Assembly: GCF_004349355.1 (NCBI RefSeq)
Contig: NZ_SMFK01000003.1
Location: forward strand, 1 to 64,000
Source: Flavobacterium cellulosilyticum
GTDB lineage: Bacteria > Bacteroidota > Bacteroidia > Flavobacteriales > Flavobacteriaceae
DNA: 64,000 nt
Direction of reading: 5' to 3'
Shown here: positions 17,196-25,227 of the stretch, in pieces
Numbering within the stretch: the first letter of the stretch is position 1
Layout: each line of letters begins with the position of its first letter
Program-made: the position numbers and the translations under genes
The notes under the pieces: generated by a model
What the model was told of the DNA's origin: nothing
The model's input: the letters and a program-made list of their open reading frames with translations, nothing else
Databases searched by the model: none

Positions 17196-18029
17196 TTATA
17201 GATTATAAAAAGTGTTGGCATTGCCATACCAAATCAGATCCTGTTCTAACAAGGGTAATTGTGAAATATATTCCTCCATTATTTTTACAACAATTGTATA
17301 ATTTGCTGCCAAATTACATACCGGCCAATCAGATCCGAACATTAATTTTTTTGTTGTGAAATTTTCAAAAATCACATCGAGATACGGTCTTAGGTCATCG
17401 GGTTTCCATTTATTCCAGTTCGCTTCGGTAACCATTCCTGAAATTTTGCACATGACGTTTTCAGCTTGTGCCAGTTCCTTGATGTCCTCTTTCCATGAAA
17501 GAATAGCACCGGATTTTATATCTGGTTTTGCAATATGGTCAATTACAAACGCCTGATTTGGAAAAGAATTAACTAAATTTATGGCTGCCGGCAATTGACG
17601 ATGAAAAATGAGAATATCATAGGTATAATTATGCTGTTTTAATTCGTTAATGCCGTTTCGAAAATCTTTCCTAAACATAAAATCATCGGATTCTCCTTGT
17701 ACGACATGTCTAAATCCTTTCAGCTTTTTTTGGGTTGAAAATAATTCTAGCCTTTTAGCACTATTTTTATCCAGTAAATCAACCCAACCTACCACACCTT
17801 TGATGAAATCATTTTTAGACGCTAAATCTAGTAAGAAATCAGTTTCTATTTCGGATTGACTTGCTTGAACCGCTACACAGTCAGAAAAACCATTTTCGTT
17901 GAGTATTGGCAAAAGATCTTCAGGCAGAAAATCTTTTTGAATTTTCTGCATCGATTCGTCTATCCAATTGTCTCTGATAGGATCGAATTTCCAAAAATGT
18001 TGGTGGGAATCGATTCGTTTATGCATCAA
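17196..18029 (-). CDS. Amidohydrolase-family sugar lactonase (L-fuconolactonase/L-rhamnonolactonase type)
   Basis: This 277-residue TIM-barrel hydrolase of the COG3618 type opens with KRIDSHQHFWKFDP, the H-x-H metal ligands, and ends with LMFGSDWPVCNL, the conserved metal Asp. FVIDHIAKPDI in the middle is typical of the group. Characterised relatives open L-fucono- or L-rhamnono-lactones to the acid, which fits the SDR dehydrogenase gene 7 bases upstream. It lacks a signal peptide and should act in the cytoplasm. Start at 18029 or the adjacent Met at 18026 cannot be separated. Confidence in the lactonase class is high, while the sugar specificity is inference. Confidence 0.83.
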   Translation of the reverse strand: MMHKRIDSHQHFWKFDPIRDNWIDESMQKIQKDFLPEDLLPILNENGFSDCVAVQASQSEIETDFLLDLASKNDFIKGVVGWVDLLDKNSAKRLELFSTQKKLKGFRHVVQGESDDFMFRKDFRNGINELKQHNYTYDILIFHRQLPAAINLVNSFPNQAFVIDHIAKPDIKSGAILSWKEDIKELAQAENVMCKISGMVTEANWNKWKPDDLRPYLDVIFENFTTKKLMFGSDWPVCNLAANYTIVVKIMEEYISQLPLLEQDLIWYGNANTFYNL

Positions 18030-18036
18030 TTTATTA

Positions 18037-18834
18037 TTAATTTATATCATTTATTAATGCACGATCTAGATGTACATAACCACCATCAATAAAAACGAAT
18101 TGCCCTGTAGTATGTGAAGAACGTTCCGAAATAATAAAAAGTGCCGCATCAGCAATTTCTTCAGTACTAGTCATTCTTGACTCAAAAGGAATTGTCTTAT
18201 TGATTTTTTTCAACACCATTTCACCATCAGGAAGTGTATTTATCCAATCTTCATAGGCAGGTGTATAACATTCTGCAATAATTAGAGCATTCGAGCGTAT
18301 GCCATATTGAATTAAATCAACAGCCCATTCTCGCGTTAGACCTAACACTCCCCCTTTTGCAGCGGCATAGCCAGAAGTTCCTCCTTGCCCTGTTAAGGCA
18401 ACTTTAGATCCAATATTGAGAATATTTCCTTTTGATTCCTTGAGGTACGGAAGCGCAAACTTGGTTAGTAAAAAATAGCTAACCACATTTAGTTTTAATG
18501 AGTTCATGAACTCTTCATAACTGGCATCCAATCCCGCTCCATCATTTACCCCAACGTTATTAATAACAGCATCTATTCGTCCGTATTTATCAATAATTTT
18601 TTTTATGGCAGATTCCATTTGAACTGGATCTGTTACATCTGTTTGTGCAAACAAGGAGTCCACTCCTATTTTCTGGAGTGCTTCCACATAATGATAACCT
18701 CTATCATTTCGGTCAACAAGTACAGGTATTGCGCCTTCATCGGCCAATCTTTTTACAATAGTTTCTCCAATGCTTCCTGGTTTACCTGCGGATCCTGAAA
18801 TAACAATTATTTTATCTTTTAATCTTAAATCCAT
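18037..18834 (-). CDS. SDR oxidoreductase, probable L-fucose dehydrogenase
   Basis: This classical short-chain dehydrogenase of 265 residues has the cofactor loop SGSAGKPGSIG (near 13-23), INNVGVNDGAG, and the catalytic Ser...Tyr-x-x-x-Lys in NIGSKVALTGQGGTSGYAAAK. The C-terminal end GGYVHLDRAL is a feature I associate with L-fucose dehydrogenases, which oxidise the hemiacetal of L-fucose to L-fuconolactone with NAD(P). The lactonase gene follows after 7 bases, and the 2-keto-3-deoxy-acid dehydrogenase and FAH hydrolase lie upstream, so an oxidative deoxy-sugar route is indicated. L-rhamnose, L-galactose or D-arabinose could also be substrates. Confidence 0.78.
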   Translation of the reverse strand: MDLRLKDKIIVISGSAGKPGSIGETIVKRLADEGAIPVLVDRNDRGYHYVEALQKIGVDSLFAQTDVTDPVQMESAIKKIIDKYGRIDAVINNVGVNDGAGLDASYEEFMNSLKLNVVSYFLLTKFALPYLKESKGNILNIGSKVALTGQGGTSGYAAAKGGVLGLTREWAVDLIQYGIRSNALIIAECYTPAYEDWINTLPDGEMVLKKINKTIPFESRMTSTEEIADAALFIISERSSHTTGQFVFIDGGYVHLDRALINDIN

Positions 18835-18852
18835 TTTTTAAAGTAATTAAAA

Positions 18853-19869
18853 TTAGTCTAATTCTATCAACGCTTTGATGACATTATTTTTGGGATCAAT
18901 CCATTTTTCGAATTCATTAATCATCTCTGAAAATTTTGCTCGATGTGTAATGTATTTTTTAGGATCTATTTTACCTTTTTTAAGACAATCAATGACATAT
19001 GTAAAATCATCAATAGTTGCATTTCTGCTACTCATTAGAGTTGATTCCCGTTTGTGAAAATCAGGATGACTAAAGCTGAGTTCCCCTTTTTGCAGCCCAA
19101 CTAACACAAATCTACCTCCATGAGCAATATAATTAAAAGCACTGTTCATAACGTTACGATTACCCGTTGCATCTATAACAACTGTTGGCATGTCTCCGTT
19201 CGTGATTTCAATAAGTCTTGAAGTCACATCTTCCAATGTTGGATTTATGGTTGCATCTACATTAAGTTCTGTTTTACAAAAATTAAGTCTGTATTCATTT
19301 ATATCCAAAGCGATTACTTTTGCTCCAGCTATTTTTGCAAATTGCATCAGTCCCACTCCTATTGGTCCTGCCCCCATTACAAGTACAGTATCATTTGCAT
19401 TTACAGCTGCCCTTCTAACACCGTGAGCCGCTATAGCTAAAGGTTCCACTAAAGCCAATTGATCATAATCCAATCCCTGACCGTGAAGTAAATATTGTTC
19501 TGGGATGGTGATGTATTCAGCCATTCCCCCATCGATATGAACTCCAAAAACTTTAATTTTTGCACAGCAATTGGTTAGTCCATTTCTACAAGCCACACAT
19601 TCCCCACAATGAAAGTAAGGTATAAAAGTGACCTTGTCACCAGGTTTGTATCCTTCCGCTTCGCCTTCAATATATTCAGCAGCGAGTTCGTGACCTAAAA
19701 TACGTGGATATTCAAAATAGGGTTGTGTTCCTCCAAAGGCATGAATGTCTGTGCCACAAACGCCAATCTTCCTAATCTTTAATAACACTTCCCCTTTTTT
19801 ACGCGATGGCATAGGTTTTTCTTTCAATATAAACTCATGGGGTTTTTCGCAAACTATATATTTCATCAT
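18853..19869 (-). CDS. Zinc-dependent medium-chain alcohol/polyol dehydrogenase
   Basis: A 338-residue MDR protein. The catalytic zinc site is shown by GVCGTDIHAFGG and GHELAAEYIEGEAEG. The structural zinc site is CGECVACRNGLTNCC with four cysteines. The nucleotide-binding Rossmann part has VMGAGPIGVGLMQFAKIAGA. Members oxidise sugars, polyols and sugar acids such as galactonate or sorbitol. It lies between the FAH-like and SDR genes with gaps of 9 and 18 bases, so it belongs to the same operon. Its substrate is not clear. It may provide a second oxidation step or handle a different pectin sugar. The Met at 19866 would also serve as start. Confidence 0.83.
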   Translation of the reverse strand: MMKYIVCEKPHEFILKEKPMPSRKKGEVLLKIRKIGVCGTDIHAFGGTQPYFEYPRILGHELAAEYIEGEAEGYKPGDKVTFIPYFHCGECVACRNGLTNCCAKIKVFGVHIDGGMAEYITIPEQYLLHGQGLDYDQLALVEPLAIAAHGVRRAAVNANDTVLVMGAGPIGVGLMQFAKIAGAKVIALDINEYRLNFCKTELNVDATINPTLEDVTSRLIEITNGDMPTVVIDATGNRNVMNSAFNYIAHGGRFVLVGLQKGELSFSHPDFHKRESTLMSSRNATIDDFTYVIDCLKKGKIDPKKYITHRAKFSEMINEFEKWIDPKNNVIKALIELD

Positions 19870-19878
19870 TTTTTTTTA

Positions 19879-20733
19879 TTATTTGCTATATGCCACAGCC
19901 ACTTGTTTACTTGTCCCTAATCCTTCCATTCCTAGTTCAACCACATCTCCCGCTTTAAGATAAATAGGGTCTGGTTTAATTCCTAAACCAACTCCAGGAG
20001 GTGTCCCAGTACTGATAATATCACCAGGAAGTAAGGTCATAAATTGACTTAGGTAATGAACTAAGAAAGGAATTTTGAATACTAAATTAGACGTATTACT
20101 ATTTTGGTATTTTATTCCGTTTACGGTCAACCACATTGATAAATTATCTACATCTGCAATTTCATCTTTTGTAGCCATAAAGGGACCAAGTGGTGCAAAT
20201 GTATCACATCCTTTTCCTTTACACCATTGTCCTCCAAGTTCCAATTGAAAGGCTCTTTCACTGTAATCGTTATGCAAACAATATCCTGCTACATAATCCA
20301 TAGCCTCTGCTTCTTCAACATAACTGGCTTTTTTTCCTATTATAAATACCAATTCAATTTCCCAATCCGTTTTATTGCTGTTCTTAGGAATTATTACATC
20401 ATCATTAGGACCACATAAGGCGGTAGTCGACTTAAAAAATATAATTGGCTCTACTGGTATTGGAGCATTCGTTTCTTTACAGTGGTCCACATAGTTTAAT
20501 CCTATGCAAATTATTTTAGAAGGCCTTGCAACAGGAGACCCCAATCGTACTGAAGCATCTACTTCGGGCAAAGTAGGATTATTTTTTAATGCTACTTCTA
20601 ATGATTCAAGTCCATTTCCTTCAAAAAATGCTTCATTATAATCTGAAACAATAGAGGAAACATCATATCTTTTATCTCCAATTAAAATACCTGGTTTTTC
20701 TTTACTGGCTTCTCCAAAACGTATTAATTTCAT
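19879..20733 (-). CDS. Fumarylacetoacetate hydrolase family protein, probable 2,4-diketo-3-deoxy-sugar-acid hydrolase
   Basis: This 284-residue protein has the FAH fold: a short N-terminal domain beginning KLIRFGEASKEKPGI, then ICIGLNYVDHCKETNAPIPV and TDWEIELVFIIGKKA with the metal-binding acidic residues, and the CKGKGCDTFAPLGPF block. IISTGTPPGVGLG near the C-terminus completes the family pattern. In oxidative fucose and rhamnose pathways this family hydrolyses 2,4-diketo-3-deoxy-L-fuconate or -rhamnonate to pyruvate and L-lactate. The neighbouring SDR at 20794 would make that diketo acid. It is in the same operon. The role is strongly supported by context and not testable by sequence alone. 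Confidence 0.8.
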   Translation of the reverse strand: MKLIRFGEASKEKPGILIGDKRYDVSSIVSDYNEAFFEGNGLESLEVALKNNPTLPEVDASVRLGSPVARPSKIICIGLNYVDHCKETNAPIPVEPIIFFKSTTALCGPNDDVIIPKNSNKTDWEIELVFIIGKKASYVEEAEAMDYVAGYCLHNDYSERAFQLELGGQWCKGKGCDTFAPLGPFMATKDEIADVDNLSMWLTVNGIKYQNSNTSNLVFKIPFLVHYLSQFMTLLPGDIISTGTPPGVGLGIKPDPIYLKAGDVVELGMEGLGTSKQVAVAYSK

Positions 20734-20793
20734 TTCTTTATTTTTTAGTTTGTTGTTTTTTTAAATAATATTTCAAATATGATTAAGAGGACT

Positions 20794-21558
20794 TTAGTTG
20801 TTTAATTTAATAAATCCCCCATCAATAGGATAATCGCAACCCGTAATAAATCCAGCTTCGTCGCTACATAAATATAAAGCCAAAGCAGCTACTTCGTCCG
20901 GTTTCCCCATTCGACCAATAGGTTGTGACTTCGATAACTTTTCAAACATTTCGGCTTCTTTCCCCGGATAATTTTTAGTTATAAATCCGTCCACAAAAGG
21001 GGTATGAACTCTAGCAGGAGAAATTGAATTACAACGAATATTTTCAGACATAAAATCTTTGGCAACTGATAAGGTCATTGCCATTACAGCACCTTTTGCT
21101 GTTGAATAGGCAAATCGATCCGGAATACCAACCCAAGCCGCAATAGATGCCATGTTCACAATAACTCCACCCTCAGCATGACGCAGTTTTGGGATTGCTG
21201 CATGCAAACAATTATAAACTCCTTTTACATTGATATTCATAACACGATCGAAGTCAGCTTCCATTGTATTCTCCACATTACCCACATGAGCAATTCCTGC
21301 ATTGTTGACAAGAATATGTATGTTACCAATTTTTTCAAATGTTGCAATTACCTCTTTTTGATTGGCCACATCACACGCATAAGAAAACACTTTTCCTCCA
21401 GTTTTTTGAATTTCATCTACAGTTTCCTGTGCGCTTTCAATGGATAAATCTATAATATGTAATTCCGCCCCTTTTTTTGCAAACAAAGTGGCAATAGCTC
21501 TTCCTATTCCACTGCCTCCGCCTGTTACTACAGCTTTTTTATTTTGTAATGAAAACAT
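20794..21558 (-). CDS. SDR oxidoreductase, probable 2-keto-3-deoxy-L-fuconate (or rhamnonate) 4-dehydrogenase
   Basis: This 254-residue classical SDR has the cofactor loop VVTGGGSGIGRAIATLF, NNAGIAHVGNVENT, the Ser in NMASIAAWVGIP, and Tyr-x-x-x-Lys in FAYSTAKGAV. The C-terminus GFITGCDYPIDGGFIKLNN closes the substrate site. The arrangement with an FAH hydrolase matches the oxidation of 2-keto-3-deoxy-L-fuconate to 2,4-diketo-3-deoxy-L-fuconate. It begins the run of deoxy-sugar genes, after a 196-base spacer from the BASS transporter gene, so it may have its own promoter. An L-fuconate dehydratase, needed just before this step, was not found in the window. Confidence 0.78.
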   Translation of the reverse strand: MFSLQNKKAVVTGGGSGIGRAIATLFAKKGAELHIIDLSIESAQETVDEIQKTGGKVFSYACDVANQKEVIATFEKIGNIHILVNNAGIAHVGNVENTMEADFDRVMNINVKGVYNCLHAAIPKLRHAEGGVIVNMASIAAWVGIPDRFAYSTAKGAVMAMTLSVAKDFMSENIRCNSISPARVHTPFVDGFITKNYPGKEAEMFEKLSKSQPIGRMGKPDEVAALALYLCSDEAGFITGCDYPIDGGFIKLNN

Positions 21559-21754
21559 GTTTTATAATTTAGTTGTTATTTTAAAAGTTTGTTATTTGAA
21601 TTTAAAGTTACAAATTAAATAGCCAGTCGCTTTTGAATTATTATCGTTCTTTCATTTATATAATATTCATCCCTCTCTGGATTTACTTCAAGACCAATCA
21701 AGGTATAAAAATAAAAATCACACTTTAAGTTAAGCTACATTTTTGTAATTAATT

Positions 21755-23029
21755 TTACTTTGAAACGACTTTCTCCCTATCGCCTTTTTTGCGCCAATAA
21801 TTTGCTAATAATGAACCCGAAACATTCATCCACGGACTAAATACCGCTGAAGCCAATCCTAAGGTCGCTAATTTTCCCATAGAGCCAGCCAATCCTGATG
21901 CCATTCCGCCGTTTTGCAAGCCTACTTCAAAAGCAATGGTTTGGCTTTTTCTCTTATCCAAGCCACTTGCCCTACTCAGCCAATAACCAAAAAAGTAGCC
22001 CGCTCCATTGTGTAATATCGAAGCCAAAAACAATAAGAATCCAATTTGAATTAAATTATCTCTTCCTGCTGCGGTTGTTACCAAAGTAAAGTAGATAATT
22101 CCAAACATAGAAAAATAAGGCATCATAACATCTATTTTAGCATAGCTTTTATAGACCAAATGATACAAATAGCCTACAATAAAAGCACCACATAAAAAGT
22201 TCAAAATTTCAAACAGCGATGCTGACGTACTGTCGGGGGCAATTCCAAATGATTCCCAAAATATAAAAACAATAGCCAACCAAATTGTAGCTATAACTGT
22301 CAATATTTTTACATTTCTTTGTGCACTAGCTCCATACGTTTTTAAAATATCGTGAATCATTGCCGCTGTCAAAGGGACTATCACAATTTTAACAATCTCC
22401 ATCATCATATTAAAAAAATGGACTTCAACTAAAGTTCCTGCAAATATTTTCATCAAAAATGGCGTCATAATCGGTGCTGCCAAGGTTGAAATAGCCGTTA
22501 CAGTCACTGATAAAACCAAATCTCCTTTGGCAATATAAGTCATCACATTGGAAGCCAAACCACTACTACAAGAACCTATCAAAATGATTCCTGCCGCAAT
22601 TTCAGGTTCAAAACCAAAGGTAGTAGCGATAAAAAAACCAGTTAGAGGCATAATAGTAAAATGCCCTAGCAAGCCGATAAGTACTCCTCTACCCGAATGC
22701 CGAATCCCAGTAAAATCTTTGATACTCATTTGAGTTCCCATTCCGAACATCACTAATTGAATGATAATTAAAATCAGCCATTTGTTACGCATATCAAAAC
22801 CTCCAACATGCAAGAAAAAATCAGGATAAATCAAACCAGCACAAACCGCTGTAATGATCCAAAAAGTATATTGATAACCGCTTAGTACTTTCAGATACCC
22901 TACCCCAATAGAAACACTTGAAAATCCCAAAACTAGTCCCAATTTCCATACTAAATCCAGCTGTTGCAAACCGCCAATTGCAGCTGCAATGAAAAGTATT
23001 AAGGCAATCCAAAGAAAATATTTACGCAT
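21755..23029 (-). CDS. Bile acid:sodium symporter family (BASS) transporter
   Basis: A 424-residue membrane protein with about 10-12 hydrophobic helices. The GSCSSGLASNVMTYIAKGDL region is the family's Na+-binding and substrate site, in which BASS proteins read G-x-x-P/S-x-x-x-S-N-x-x-T-x-x-A. The C-terminal FEVGLQNGGMASGLAGSMG stretch is also characteristic. It probably imports an organic or sugar acid with Na+ across the inner membrane. Its position after the RuBisCO-like, kinase and racemase-type genes suggests it feeds that pathway. A spacer of 156 bases with an inverted repeat separates it from the racemase-type gene. The cargo is unknown. Confidence 0.82.
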   Translation of the reverse strand: MRKYFLWIALILFIAAAIGGLQQLDLVWKLGLVLGFSSVSIGVGYLKVLSGYQYTFWIITAVCAGLIYPDFFLHVGGFDMRNKWLILIIIQLVMFGMGTQMSIKDFTGIRHSGRGVLIGLLGHFTIMPLTGFFIATTFGFEPEIAAGIILIGSCSSGLASNVMTYIAKGDLVLSVTVTAISTLAAPIMTPFLMKIFAGTLVEVHFFNMMMEIVKIVIVPLTAAMIHDILKTYGASAQRNVKILTVIATIWLAIVFIFWESFGIAPDSTSASLFEILNFLCGAFIVGYLYHLVYKSYAKIDVMMPYFSMFGIIYFTLVTTAAGRDNLIQIGFLLFLASILHNGAGYFFGYWLSRASGLDKRKSQTIAFEVGLQNGGMASGLAGSMGKLATLGLASAVFSPWMNVSGSLLANYWRKKGDREKVVSK

Positions 23030-23062
23030 ACAATATATTAAAAAATGTTATAATTACTTAAC

Positions 23063-23181
23063 CATATAAGTCTTATTAAGGTCATTTAAACTTAAAAGTA
23101 AAAGGCTAAATTTAAATGAACTAAACTTTATAAGATCATTTCAATTAAAATCAAAAAATCAAACCTTATAGGACTTATATG
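23063..23181. repeat. Inverted repeat with CATATAAGTC ends
   Basis: catataagtc at 23063..23072 and gacttatatg at 23172..23181 are perfect inverted copies enclosing further pieces of similar sequence (aaggtcatttaaactt, aagatcatttcaa). It fills the gap between the BASS and racemase-type genes. A related element with ends accatgtaag / cttatatggt is at 42008..42070. Confidence 0.6.
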
Positions 23182-23185
23182 TTTA

Positions 23186-23848
23186 TTAAAAATAAAGCTC
23201 TGCTAATTTTTTCATTGCAATAGCGGGACTAGCCAAAATAGGAACAATTTTTTCTTCAGCACTTAAATTATCCACCACACGCGCCATTGACGCTTGAGCC
23301 AAAACAATTACATCTACTTCTTTCATTAATTCTTTCAAAGCTTTGGCAACCATTTCATCATGTTTTGCGGCATCGCCACTCATCAACGCTTCAAAAGCAC
23401 CTTCACATAATTTGGATGAAATCGTTACGTTTTTGCCCGCCAATTGGGCTCTTCTTCGTACCAAATCACTTGTTGGTTCCAAAGTAGTAGGTAAAGTAGC
23501 GATCACACCGATTTTATTGCTAATCTGCACTGCTTCATCAGCCATCGCTTGGTCTACACGAATAACGGGCACACTACTCAAAGTCGCTGCTGTTTCAATC
23601 GCCACACCAATAGAAGAACAAGTCACCAAAATCACATCGGCTCCTGCAGCTTCTGCAGCTTGGATATGACTCACCACTCTAGCCGCAGTATTGGGCATTA
23701 ATTTCCCTTTTTTGATAACGTCTTTAATCAAGCTGTCATCGACAATATTGAAGGTTTCCACCCCACTTAAAAATTCATTTGTCAACTGTTGAAACAAAGG
23801 CACTAATGTTGCCGATGTATGTACAAAACCTAATACTTTTGCGCTCAT
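23186..23848 (-). CDS. Asp/Glu racemase superfamily protein with one catalytic cysteine
   Basis: This 220-residue protein has the two-lobe racemase layout. The first-lobe Cys is present at about residue 77 in the VTCSSIG motif. The second-lobe position, usually Cys in V-x-x-L-A-Q-C-S-M, is Ala at about residue 186 (VIVLAQASMARV). True two-base racemases need both cysteines, so this is more likely a decarboxylase, isomerase or one-base enzyme, as known in arylmalonate decarboxylase and maleate isomerase relatives, though those families retain different cysteine positions. It overlaps the DUF1537 kinase gene by 4 bases, so it works in that pathway. The reaction is unknown. Confidence 0.78.
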   Translation of the reverse strand: MSAKVLGFVHTSATLVPLFQQLTNEFLSGVETFNIVDDSLIKDVIKKGKLMPNTAARVVSHIQAAEAAGADVILVTCSSIGVAIETAATLSSVPVIRVDQAMADEAVQISNKIGVIATLPTTLEPTSDLVRRRAQLAGKNVTISSKLCEGAFEALMSGDAAKHDEMVAKALKELMKEVDVIVLAQASMARVVDNLSAEEKIVPILASPAIAMKKLAELYF

Positions 23849-25227
23849 AATTTCTCTCCTTTTACTACTTTTATAAAATAATCGGGGGTACCTACTTGAC
23901 CTCCTTTAAAATTTAATTCTAATCCATTGACTAAGGTATCATCCGAAATTGCTTTGCAAAGTGGGGCTCCCGGTGCCAATGGTGCAATCATTTCTAAGGC
24001 TAGAATATCCAATTCAGAAGCAGCATAACTAGAGGTATCGCCACCAGCAAAAAGGATTCTTTTTATTTTTACTTGTGCTAACACTTCTTTGGTAATCTGT
24101 CCTAAAACTTTCCCATAAATACTACTGCATTGTTGTTGAATATCATTTTCAGCTATTCCTTTTGACTTAAAAAATAATTCTGTTGCCGCAATTCTAGGAT
24201 CATCCGCACCTGTACTGGTGTGTAAAACAGTACTTTTTCGTTTATTGAAATTCGCAACAATTTGAGCTGCAGTACTTTTAATAATCGCTTCTTGATAGTC
24301 TGAATCTACCGCCTTACTATCTAATGCGATTCCTTCAAATCCGTTTTTCAAGGCATATTCAATTTGATCCGAAGTCACTGGCGAACAACTACCAGATAAA
24401 ACTAACAAAGGAGCTGCTTCACCAGCAGGTTCAAATGCTATTTTATTTCCTATGATTTTTTCTTTTTTCCAAGCCAATCCCAAAGCCATTTCGATTCCTG
24501 AGGAACCAACTGAAAACACTGTTTTGGCTGTGGCCAACTGGTTAAAAACATTTCCAATAGTGCTTAAATGTCCTTCATTTACACCGTCAAAAAACAGAAT
24601 TTCCGCCTGATTATTAGCAACGGCTTCTAAAACCGCATCTGTTCCTTTTTCTATGGTAGTAAGATTTACCAAACCTATAGATTTTGAAGTTTGTTTTGCT
24701 AAATGCAACCTCAAATCTCCTTCCAAAGCAGGTGTAACGGGATGCTTTCTCATTGAAGGATGACGGTCAATGCGGTAAATTTCTCCATTTCCAGTCGTTC
24801 CCATTCGGGCAAATAGATTTCCGAAAACACAAAATCTCCCCAAATGTGGCGCAGAAGGCGAAACCAATACGGTTTTTTGATTGAAAACTTCGCTTCCAAT
24901 TTCGATTGCTTTGCCAATATTACCAACATGCGGTGCCGAATCGAAAGTAGAACAGACCTTATAATGAACATGTGCAGGTTCAAAACTCTTTAGGTTTTCG
25001 AAAGCAGGAAAAAGTTCTGTTTCCATATCCAAAGGCGATAAAGACCTACTTTTTCCAGCCAAACCAATCGCTTGAATTCCTGGGAAACGCTCCAAATCTT
25101 TTTGTTGTGGTTTTCGAAGAAAAAGAACGGTTTTTACTCCAGCCAAAGTCAAAAACTCCAAAGCATCCGTAGATCCTGTGAAATCATCTCCATAATAGGC
25201 TAATAATACTTTTTCTTTCTGTTTCAT
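23845..25227 (-). CDS. Four-carbon acid sugar kinase family protein (DUF1537, OtnK/OiaK-like)
   Basis: This 460-residue protein begins with VLLAYYGDDFTGSTDALEFL, the Asp-rich N-terminal substrate motif of DUF1537 kinases. The C-terminal domain carries LFAGGDTSSYAASELDI, a nucleotide-binding loop with the family's G-G-D-T-S/A signature. Known members phosphorylate four-carbon or branched sugar acids such as D-threonate, L-erythronate or 3-oxo-isoapionate. Its stop/start overlap with the RuBisCO-like gene (TAATG at 25227) and with the racemase-type gene shows a coupled operon. A role as 3-oxo-isoapionate kinase in apiose acid catabolism is inferred from that pairing and from the GH140 apiosidase in the same locus. 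Confidence 0.85.
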   Translation of the reverse strand: MKQKEKVLLAYYGDDFTGSTDALEFLTLAGVKTVLFLRKPQQKDLERFPGIQAIGLAGKSRSLSPLDMETELFPAFENLKSFEPAHVHYKVCSTFDSAPHVGNIGKAIEIGSEVFNQKTVLVSPSAPHLGRFCVFGNLFARMGTTGNGEIYRIDRHPSMRKHPVTPALEGDLRLHLAKQTSKSIGLVNLTTIEKGTDAVLEAVANNQAEILFFDGVNEGHLSTIGNVFNQLATAKTVFSVGSSGIEMALGLAWKKEKIIGNKIAFEPAGEAAPLLVLSGSCSPVTSDQIEYALKNGFEGIALDSKAVDSDYQEAIIKSTAAQIVANFNKRKSTVLHTSTGADDPRIAATELFFKSKGIAENDIQQQCSSIYGKVLGQITKEVLAQVKIKRILFAGGDTSSYAASELDILALEMIAPLAPGAPLCKAISDDTLVNGLELNFKGGQVGTPDYFIKVVKGEKL

